Shown here: positions 20,224 to 26,237 of the stretch, piece by piece
Numbering within the stretch: the first letter of the stretch is position 1
Layout: each line of letters begins with the position of its first letter
Source of the DNA: DASQWC01 sp035640475
GTDB lineage: Bacteria; Actinomycetota; JAICYB01
Reading direction: 5' to 3'
DNA length: 43,141 nucleotides
NCBI GenBank assembly: GCA_035640475.1
Contig: DASQWC010000187.1
Location: forward strand, 1-43,141
Translations under genes and position numbers: made by a program
Notes under the pieces: generated by a model
Databases searched by the model: none
What the model was told of the DNA's origin: nothing
The model's input: the letters and a program-made list of their open reading frames with translations, nothing else

Positions 20224-20229
20224 TACGCT
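20224..20229 (+). promoter_or_regulatory. TANNNT -10 box of the KimA-like gene
   Basis: TACGCT lies nine bases before ATG 20239, with no Shine-Dalgarno and no -35 at the right distance. The missing -35 would fit activation from dyad A. Confidence 0.42.
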
Positions 20230-20238
20230 GCTGCGTCG

Positions 20239-22512
20239 ATGGCGCGACCGACCGAAGTCCTGAAGTCCCTTCTCGTCGGACGTCCTAAGGAGACGGCCGG
20301 CCTCGAGCACGAGCGCCTGACCAAACGCGTCGCACTCGCGGTCTTCGCGTCCGACGCGCTCTCGTCGTCGGCATACGCGACGCAAGAGATGCTCGTCGTG
20401 CTCATCACGGCCGGGACGACCGCGCTCGCCTACTCGGTTCCCTTGTCGATCATGATCACCGCCGTCCTCGGGGTCGTGATCTTCTCGTACCGCCAAACGA
20501 TCCACGCATATCCGGACGGCGCCAGCGCGTACATCGTCGCCTCGAAGAATCTCGGTAAGTACCCGGGGCTCGTCGCCGCGTCGTCGCTCCTGATCGATTA
20601 CGTGCTCACCGTCGCCGTGAGCATCACAGCCGGCGTCGACGCGATCGTCTCGCTCTTCCCGGAACTCGTCTCGTACAAGGTGTTGATGGCCGTCGCAGTG
20701 ATCTTCCTGATTACGATGCTCAATCTGCGCGGCGTCAAAGAGGCCGGCTTCATCTTCGCCGTGCCGACCTACGCCTACCTCGTACTGATCATGACCCTCG
20801 TCATCGTCGGCCTTGTCCGATACGCGGGCGGTCTTCGTGGTGACCTTCCGCCGCCGTCCACGGCCGCAACCGGCGTATCGCTCTTCCTCCTTCTTCGCGC
20901 GTACTCACACGGAAGCACGGCCCTCACCGGGGTCGAAGCCGTTTCCGACGGCGTGCAAGCCTTCCGGAAGCCGGTGGCTCGCAATGCCGCCATCACGCTC
21001 GTCGTGATGGGCGCCCTGCTCGGATTCTTGTTCGTCGGCTTGACTGTGCTCGCGCACCTGTACCACATCACCGGGCCGAGCGAGCACCCGCACCGCACCG
21101 TCGTGGCGCTCATCGCGCTCACGGTGTTCGGGAACGGGCCCCTCTTCATCGCCATCCAGATCGCAACGTTCCTGATCTTGTTCCTGGCGGCCAACACCAG
21201 CTATTCGGACTTTCCGAGACTTGCGAATTTCCTCGCGCGGGACCGCTACGCGCCGCGTCAATTCATGAACCGAGGCGACCGCCTCGCGTTCTCCAACGGG
21301 ATCGTGGCGCTCGGCGCTCTCGCCGCGGTCATGGTGGCGATCTACGGAGCGGAGCTGAACCGCATCATCAACCTTTACGTCGTCGGCGTTTTCACGAGCT
21401 TCACGCTCTCGCAGACCGGCATGGTCCAACACTGGCGCAGCCGGCGCGGCACCGAACCGAAATGGCGACGCTCAGCGTTTGTCAACGGACTCGGCGCGGT
21501 CACGACATTTAGCGTGCTGATCATCGTGCTTGCCACGAAGTTCACGCACGGCGCGTACATCGTCGTCGCAGCCGCGCCGGTCCTCGTGTGGACGCTCAAT
21601 CGGATCAACCGCCACTACCAAGAGGTCGGACGGCAGTTGCGGCTCCACGAGCGGCGGCCGCACGAATACGCCGGCAACCACGTCATGCTCTTGGTCGGAC
21701 ATCCGAGCGCGGAGGAGGCGCGAGCCTTCTGGTACGCGGAGCGGATCCGTACGGAAGACTTCCATGCCGTCCACTTCGCCGAGCGAGGCGACCCGAAGGG
21801 CATCGAAGCCCTTTGGTCGAGGCAGCTCGGCGTGCTGGGAACCGCGCCCATGCTCGAGATCGTCCCGTCGAAAGGGTCACTCGCCAGTTCGGTGCGGACG
21901 TACGTCGAGGGATTGCGCGGCCGAATTCCGAGGGGGGATTTCATCACGGTCACGGTCTCCGAACTCGTGAAGCAAGGGACATTCTTCAAGTTCGGCACGC
22001 GCCAGGGACTGCTCCTCAAGCTCGCCCTGCTCTTCACACCCGACATCGTCGTGACGAACGTCCCCTATCTCGAGAACTCTCCCCAGACGGCACTCGATTC
22101 CGGAACGCCGGTTCGCCACGTCGTCGTGGTCCTCGTCTCAGCGGCGCACAACGCGACGTTGCAGGCTGTCGCATACGCGAAGACGCTGGCTGCCGACGAG
22201 GTGCGCGCAGTGCACATCGTTCTCGATCCCGAGGCGAGCGACCGGCACATGGAGGAGTGGGAAGCGCTGCATACCGGCATGCCGCTCGAGATGCTGGAAT
22301 CGCCCTATCGCGACCTCGGCGATCCGATTCGGCAGTACGTGCGAGCCATCACCGACGACGGCAACACGATCGTCACCGTCATCCTCGCGGAGTTCGTCGT
22401 ACCGAAGTGGTGGCAGCGCCTGCTGCACAACCAGAACGCATTCGAGCTCAAGCTGATGTTCCTTCCGGAGCCCAACGTCATCGTGACGTCGGTCCCCTAC
22501 CACCTGACCTAG
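20239..22512 (+). CDS. KimA-like potassium uptake permease with two C-terminal USP-like repeats
   Basis: 757 residues. Residues 30-455 are an APC-fold transporter with about 12 membrane helices. Residues corresponding, with a constant offset of three, to those I recall for K+ binding in B. subtilis KimA are present: D39 and Y46 (SDALSSSAY), D120 and Y121 (LLIDYVLT), and Y380 (INLYVVG). This favours K+/H+ symport over amino-acid transport. After helix 12 come two homologous cytosolic alpha/beta units (about 480-610 and 620-757), both ending in a DIVVTNVPY / NVIVTSVPY strand, resembling universal stress protein domains that bind nucleotides. KimA itself is shorter and inhibited by c-di-AMP. A WYL regulator follows 91 bases downstream. 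Confidence 0.85.
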   Translation: MARPTEVLKSLLVGRPKETAGLEHERLTKRVALAVFASDALSSSAYATQEMLVVLITAGTTALAYSVPLSIMITAVLGVVIFSYRQTIHAYPDGASAYIVASKNLGKYPGLVAASSLLIDYVLTVAVSITAGVDAIVSLFPELVSYKVLMAVAVIFLITMLNLRGVKEAGFIFAVPTYAYLVLIMTLVIVGLVRYAGGLRGDLPPPSTAATGVSLFLLLRAYSHGSTALTGVEAVSDGVQAFRKPVARNAAITLVVMGALLGFLFVGLTVLAHLYHITGPSEHPHRTVVALIALTVFGNGPLFIAIQIATFLILFLAANTSYSDFPRLANFLARDRYAPRQFMNRGDRLAFSNGIVALGALAAVMVAIYGAELNRIINLYVVGVFTSFTLSQTGMVQHWRSRRGTEPKWRRSAFVNGLGAVTTFSVLIIVLATKFTHGAYIVVAAAPVLVWTLNRINRHYQEVGRQLRLHERRPHEYAGNHVMLLVGHPSAEEARAFWYAERIRTEDFHAVHFAERGDPKGIEALWSRQLGVLGTAPMLEIVPSKGSLASSVRTYVEGLRGRIPRGDFITVTVSELVKQGTFFKFGTRQGLLLKLALLFTPDIVVTNVPYLENSPQTALDSGTPVRHVVVVLVSAAHNATLQAVAYAKTLAADEVRAVHIVLDPEASDRHMEEWEALHTGMPLEMLESPYRDLGDPIRQYVRAITDDGNTIVTVILAEFVVPKWWQRLLHNQNAFELKLMFLPEPNVIVTSVPYHLT

Positions 22513-22531
22513 CCGACGGGAGCGGGCTAAA

Positions 22532-22549
22532 CCGACACCCTGGTGTCGG
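22532..22549. promoter_or_regulatory. dyad operator copy B, perfect 8-bp arms
   Basis: CCGACACC CT GGTGTCGG between the transporter stop and the WYL gene. It contains CGACA-N6-TGTCG as in copy A, and lies three bases upstream of a TAGCAT box (22553-22558), where a bound protein would block transcription of the regulator. The two-base loop and lack of a T-run argue against a terminator. Confidence 0.6.
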
Positions 22550-22603
22550 GATTAGCATTCATGCTCTGAGCAGCAGGATCGGCCGTGAGCCGCCCCGAAG
22601 AAC

Positions 22604-23299
22604 ATGAATAGGACCGACCGTCTCTACGCGATCGTCGAAGAGCTTCGTGCTCGCTCCCCGCGCCAGCTTCGCGCGCAGGAGCTCGCGGATCGATTCGAGG
22701 TCAGTGCGCGCACGATCGAGCGAGACATCCTCGCGCTCCAAGAAGCCGGAGTGCCGATCTGGTCGCAACGGGGGCCGCGCGGCGGGTATGCACTAGATCC
22801 CCGACGCACACTGCCGCCGCTGAATCTGACGGCCGAGGAAGCCGTTTCGCTCGCAACCGCTCTCGCCGTGGCCGGGCCGATGCCGTTCGCCGACGCCGCG
22901 CGACGGGCAAGGCTCAAGCTCGCGGCGGTGATGCAGACGACCGATGCCGAGCAGGCGCAGGCGCTGGCCGACCGCATTCGCGTCGCACAGCGAGATGTCG
23001 CTCCATCCAACGTCGTCCATGCCGTCGAGGAAGGCATCCTGCGCCGTGTCGCGCTCGAGCTCGACTACGAGGACCGCTTCGGCAACCCGACGAAGCGCGT
23101 CGTCGAAGCCCACGGGCTGTTCTCCAGTCAGTCTGGCTGGTACCTCATCGGCTGGTGCCGGATGCGCAACGGCGCGCGCGTGTTCCGGCTCGACCGGATC
23201 CGAGACGCGAGCGCAACCGATGAAGCGATTCCCGAACGCGACATCGACGACGTGCTCGATGTCCCGTTCCCGGTGCTTACGCCGTCGCTGATCGAGTGA
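22604..23299 (+). CDS. HTH-WYL transcriptional regulator (YafY/PafC type)
   Basis: 231 residues. The N-terminal winged helix (1-60) reads MNRTDRLYAIVEEL, LRAQELADRFEVSARTIERDILALQEAGVPI and GPRGGYAL. A middle helical part (75-130) follows, then a WYL domain (about 140-225) with the ligand-binding pattern LELDYEDRFG, VEAHGLFSSQSGWYLIGWCRMRNGARVFRLDRI. WYL domains bind nucleic acid or small ligands to switch the DNA-binding domain. The gene is preceded by dyad copy B overlapping its likely promoter, so autoregulation is likely, and copy A before the transporter suggests a two-site regulon. Its end overlaps the convergent MGMT gene by 23 bases. Confidence 0.9.
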   Translation: MNRTDRLYAIVEELRARSPRQLRAQELADRFEVSARTIERDILALQEAGVPIWSQRGPRGGYALDPRRTLPPLNLTAEEAVSLATALAVAGPMPFADAARRARLKLAAVMQTTDAEQAQALADRIRVAQRDVAPSNVVHAVEEGILRRVALELDYEDRFGNPTKRVVEAHGLFSSQSGWYLIGWCRMRNGARVFRLDRIRDASATDEAIPERDIDDVLDVPFPVLTPSLIE

Positions 23300-23795
23300 A
23301 CAGCTCCCCAGCCTCGGTCGCTCCTTCGAGCTGAAGGAGTCCGCGCTTCATCTCGAGACCTCCGCCGTAGCCGCCGAGCTTTCCGCCCGCGGCGAGCACA
23401 CGATGGCACGGGACGACGATCGGCACGGGATTCTGCGCCATCGCCGTTCCCACAGCACGCGCCGCGCCGGGATGACCGACCGCTTCGGCGAGCTCGCCGT
23501 AGGAGATCGTCTTGCCCGGACCGATGCGGGTGCGCAGCGTCGTCAGCACCTTGCGCTGGAAGTCGTTGTCGACACTCGAGAGGTCAACCTTCACGCCGTC
23601 GAGTGCTTCGGTCTCTCCGGCGAAGAAGCGCCGGAAAGCGCGGGCGAACTCGCCGACCTCCCCGGGTGCCGTCGGATCAAGCGCCTGCCTCGACGTTCCG
23701 CTCCGCAAGCGCACGGAGTGAACGCCGTCGGACGTCGCCGAGATCTTCAGTGCTCCCCACGGTGTTTCCTGCGTCCACGTGTAATTGGTTTTCAT
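23277..23795 (-). CDS. ogt: methylated-DNA--protein-cysteine methyltransferase
   Basis: 172 residues. The active-site PCHRV (C130) accepts the methyl group from O6-methylguanine; upstream are DFQRKVLTTLRTRIGPGKTISYGELA, the arginine finger in AARAVG (R113) and the GGYGGGLEMKRGLLQLE tail. It is a suicide repair enzyme of Ogt/AdaB size without regulatory domains. The start ATG (MKTNYTW) is 112 bases from the divergent Ada-AlkA ATG; no clear -10 or Shine-Dalgarno is visible for this gene. The gap holds an 11-bp inverted repeat, which may coordinate the two. It overlaps the WYL gene end by 23 bases. Confidence 0.95.
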   Translation of the reverse strand: MKTNYTWTQETPWGALKISATSDGVHSVRLRSGTSRQALDPTAPGEVGEFARAFRRFFAGETEALDGVKVDLSSVDNDFQRKVLTTLRTRIGPGKTISYGELAEAVGHPGAARAVGTAMAQNPVPIVVPCHRVLAAGGKLGGYGGGLEMKRGLLQLEGATEAGELFTRSATA

Positions 23796-23834
23796 GGCGA
23801 CAGCATCGTCGCCCGGCCCGACAGCCGCTAGCCG

Positions 23835-23866
23835 TATTCGGACATATCCGTGAAGATGTCCGAATA
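23835..23866. promoter_or_regulatory. inverted repeat, likely operator of the alkylation-repair pair
   Basis: TATTCGGACAT (23835-23845) and its exact complement ATGTCCGAATA (23856-23866) with a 10-base spacer; a third ATGTCC follows directly (23866-23871). It sits just upstream of where the -35 of the Ada-AlkA gene should be, and no -35 consensus is present there, as expected for an activator site. It does not resemble the E. coli Ada box as I recall it. Confidence 0.6.
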
Positions 23867-23893
23867 TGTCCCGTCCCTCTGGAGCGGTGCCGC

Positions 23894-23899
23894 TACGGT
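23894..23899 (+). promoter_or_regulatory. TANNNT -10 box of the Ada-AlkA gene
   Basis: TACGGT exactly seven bases before ATG 23907. It supports this start over GTG 23850, which would translate through the inverted repeat. Confidence 0.5.
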
Positions 23900-23906
23900 T
23901 GCAGGC

Positions 23907-25319
23907 ATGAAAACACCCATCCAGGCCGTTGTGACGACCGGGATCTATTGCCGTGCCGAAGGCTGTCCGGCATCACCGAAGGCCGAGAACGTTCGTGACT
24001 ACGCTTCGCCCGTCGCCGCCGAAGCAGCCGGGTTCCGCCCGTGCTTGCGCTGCCGCCCCGACCGGATACCGCCGGCGCAGATGAACGGGACGCCGAGTCC
24101 GGTGCACAGCGCGCTGCTGCTCATCAACGAGGGGGCCCTCGACGAATCGACGGAGGAAGAACTCGGCTCCCGGGTCGGTTTGAGCGCCCGCCAGCTGCGC
24201 CGCCTGTTCCTCGAGCACGTCGGGGCAACGCCGGGACTCGTCGCACGGTCGCGGCGCGCCCACTTCGCACGCCGACTCCTCGACGAGTCGGATTTGTCGA
24301 TCACCGACATCGCGTACGCCGCGGGCTTCAACAGCGTGCGTCAAATGAACCGGGTGATGACCGACACGTTCCGCTTCACGCCGACCGAGCTCCGCTCCAA
24401 GCGCCGCGAGCGCGATCGCTTGACGGCCGACGGCGGTCTTCCGCTGCGCGCGCCCTACCAATCGCCGTTCAGCTTTCAGGGGATGCTTCGGTTCTTCGGC
24501 GTCCGAGCATTGCCCGGCGTCGAATCCGCCGACGGCATGACATACCGGCGCACGATCACGACGCACGGCCATCCCGGCGCCATCGAAGTGTCCGACGCGG
24601 GGGACGGCAAGCACCTCCTCGTGCTCGCGCACCTGCCGACCTTCAATGCGCTCATCGACGACGTCGCGCGCGTCCGCAGGATCTTCGGTCTCGATCACCC
24701 ACCGGCCGACCGTATCCCGGCGCTGCGGAAGGACCCGGTTCTCGCCCCACTTATCAAGCAGAACAAAGGCTTGCGGCTCGCCGGCGCATGGGATCGCTTC
24801 GAGACGGCCGTCCGTATCGTCGTGACGCAACAGATCTCGCTGCGAGCAGCGCGCACGATCCTCGGACGAATCACGCGCACCTTCGGCAAGCCCGTCGCCG
24901 GCCTGACCGAGCTCGGCCTCACCCACACCTTTCCGCCGGCCGAGCGTCTGGCCAACGCAAGCCTGAACCGCATCGCCTCGATGGGCATGCCGACGACGCG
25001 CGCGGCCACGATCAAAGCCCTCGCGACCGTGTACGCATCCGAAGCGCTGTCCCTCGAGCCGTCCACGAGCCTGGACACGCTCGTGGACCGCCTGTCCGCG
25101 GTGCCGGGCATCGGTCAGTGGTCGGCGCACTGCATCGCGCTGCGCGCCGCCGGGCACGCCGACGCCTTCCCGGCCGACGATCTCGGATTGCGGAAGGCCG
25201 GTGCGGCCGCCCTCGGACGTCCCGGTGAGTTCCTGGACTCCGCCGAGCTTGCGCAGTTAGCTGAAGCCTGGCGCCCGCACCGCGGCCTCGCGGCGATGCA
25301 CTTGTGGGCGTCTCTGTAG
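23907..25319 (+). CDS. Ada-AraC-AlkA fusion: methyl-sensing activator and alkylbase glycosylase
   Basis: 470 residues. Residues 1-52 are an Ada zinc/methyl-acceptor domain with four cysteines (C15, C20, C46, C49: GIYCRAEGC and FRPCLRC); the usual DGxF segment before it is missing and the first pair is spaced C-x4-C instead of C-x3-C. Residues 66-166 are an AraC-type double HTH (ITDIAYAAGFNSVRQMNR). Residues 180-265 match AlkA_N, and 300-465 the HhH-GPD glycosylase with VPGIGQW and catalytic aspartate D425 in PADD. It should sense methyl-phosphotriesters, activate transcription, and excise alkylated bases. It faces the MGMT gene; with it, all Ada functions are covered by two divergent genes. 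Confidence 0.92.
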   Translation: MKTPIQAVVTTGIYCRAEGCPASPKAENVRDYASPVAAEAAGFRPCLRCRPDRIPPAQMNGTPSPVHSALLLINEGALDESTEEELGSRVGLSARQLRRLFLEHVGATPGLVARSRRAHFARRLLDESDLSITDIAYAAGFNSVRQMNRVMTDTFRFTPTELRSKRRERDRLTADGGLPLRAPYQSPFSFQGMLRFFGVRALPGVESADGMTYRRTITTHGHPGAIEVSDAGDGKHLLVLAHLPTFNALIDDVARVRRIFGLDHPPADRIPALRKDPVLAPLIKQNKGLRLAGAWDRFETAVRIVVTQQISLRAARTILGRITRTFGKPVAGLTELGLTHTFPPAERLANASLNRIASMGMPTTRAATIKALATVYASEALSLEPSTSLDTLVDRLSAVPGIGQWSAHCIALRAAGHADAFPADDLGLRKAGAAALGRPGEFLDSAELAQLAEAWRPHRGLAAMHLWASL

Positions 25320-25369
25320 TGTTTCGGTTGATTCTGTGAAGTGCCGTCACGTATTGATGCAGGTGGTGG

Positions 25370-25375
25370 TAGGGT
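25370..25375 (+). promoter_or_regulatory. possible TANNNT -10 box
   Basis: TAGGGT nine bases before ATG 25385, in a locally AT-richer gap (25320-25384). No -35 is evident. Confidence 0.35.
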
Positions 25376-25384
25376 GAGGGCGCC

Positions 25385-26080
25385 ATGCTCTGGGCTGCCC
25401 TCGTTGCCGGGGGCGTCGCGATCGTCTCCATGGCGATCTTCGGCGCCCGACTCACCCGAAAGCCCGAACCCGACCCCCACGACGACCTCGTCGCATCGCC
25501 GGATCCGGACGACCCGTGGGCGGCGTGGCGTCCGCGACCCATCGAAGAGCTGGACAGCCCACCGCGTCCACGGTTGTGGCCGGTGCTGGCGTCGCTGACC
25601 GGACTCGTCCTCGTCGGCGGAGGACTTGCCGGCGCGCGGCAGACCTTCGAGAAGCCCGAGACGCTGGCGGCGGACACGGAGGTGGAGCCCTACCAGCTCG
25701 AGGTCACCGTGACCCCGTCACCCACGCCGGTGCCGACGCCCGCTTCAACGCCGCGCAAGGTCGTCGCGACGGCAAAGCCGCAGGCTGCGGCGCCAAAACC
25801 GGCGGCGGCGGCTCCCGGCGGCCCGTCGGTCTCCGGATCGGCGTCGTGCACCGACCGCAAGGCAAAAGTGTCGTTTGTCATCACGACGAGCGGCACCCAG
25901 CTGAAATGGGTAGGCGTCTACCTCGACAAGAAGGTCGTCGGCGGCGGCTCGCAGACCTCGACCCGCTACGAGGGCGGCGTCGAGCGCTCGACCACACCGG
26001 GCGCCCACGAGTTCGAGGTCTCCGCCGAGGACAAAGCGGGCAAGACGACCCGCAAGCAGTGGCAGGTCAACTGCGCCTGA
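25385..26080 (+). CDS. membrane-anchored hypothetical protein with proline-rich linker and Ig-like tail
   Basis: 231 residues, not assigned to a family. Two hydrophobic helices (about 2-20, WAALVAGGVAIVSMAIFG, and 63-82, WPVLASLTGLVLVGGGLAG) flank an acidic, proline-containing loop. A long Pro/Thr/Ala linker (105-145) follows, then a C-terminal domain of about 85 residues with strands such as KAKVSFVITTSGTQLKWVGVYLDKKVVG and HEFEVSAEDKAGKTTRKQWQV, which looks like a small beta-sandwich closed by two cysteines (SASC and VNCA). With two helices the linker and tail should be on the same side as the N-terminus, probably outside. It may bind something at the cell surface. Confidence 0.65.
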   Translation: MLWAALVAGGVAIVSMAIFGARLTRKPEPDPHDDLVASPDPDDPWAAWRPRPIEELDSPPRPRLWPVLASLTGLVLVGGGLAGARQTFEKPETLAADTEVEPYQLEVTVTPSPTPVPTPASTPRKVVATAKPQAAAPKPAAAAPGGPSVSGSASCTDRKAKVSFVITTSGTQLKWVGVYLDKKVVGGGSQTSTRYEGGVERSTTPGAHEFEVSAEDKAGKTTRKQWQVNCA

Positions 26081-26123
26081 GCCGGCCGCATGGGCGCCCT
26101 GCCGGCGCATCCTGAATCCCTGA

Positions 26124-26152
26124 TTTCAACGGTCTCGACGGCCGGGTATCCT
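26124..26152 (+). promoter_or_regulatory. candidate gltB promoter
   Basis: TTTCAA (26124-26129), 17-base spacer, TATCCT (26147-26152). A start near 26159 would place the hairpin at the very 5-prime end of the message. Confidence 0.38.
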
Positions 26153-26163
26153 GAGTCGGGAGC

Positions 26164-26216
26164 AACGGCGCTCCGCGCCCGGAACACCAACCGGGGTCGC
26201 GGGCGCCGTTTTCGTT
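26164..26216 (+). terminator. terminator-like hairpin in the gltB leader
   Basis: Stem of 18 base pairs in three stacked blocks: AACGGCGC (26164-26171) with GCGCCGTT (26203-26210), CCGCG with CGCGG, and CCCGG with CCGGG, closing on the loop AACACCAA. TTTT then CGTT follow directly. It ends nine bases before the gltB Shine-Dalgarno. It could end transcription of the gene before it, or act as an attenuator of gltB. Confidence 0.6.
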
Positions 26217-26218
26217 AC

Positions 26219-26237
26219 GGAGAGGGGCTTCTTCCTG
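26219..26237 (+). promoter_or_regulatory. strong ribosome-binding site that sets a CTG start
   Basis: GGAGAGGGG (26219-26227), seven bases, then CTG (26235-26237). No ATG, GTG or TTG occurs in frame between the promoter and the essential cysteine codon. Confidence 0.6.

Noticed and set aside
20119..20238. c-di-AMP (ydaO/kimA) riboswitch before the KimA-like gene
   Set aside because: The gap is only 120 bases shared by two divergent operons, the probable -10 is nine bases before the ATG, and none of the conserved riboswitch sequence is seen.
22532..22549. palindrome after the transporter as an intrinsic terminator
   Set aside because: Two-base loop, no T-run, and a matching dyad lies upstream of the transporter; an operator is the better explanation.
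23850..23906. upstream GTG start for the Ada-AlkA fusion
   Set aside because: It would put the inverted repeat and the TACGGT box within the coding region; ATG 23907 gives the normal beginning of the cysteine domain.
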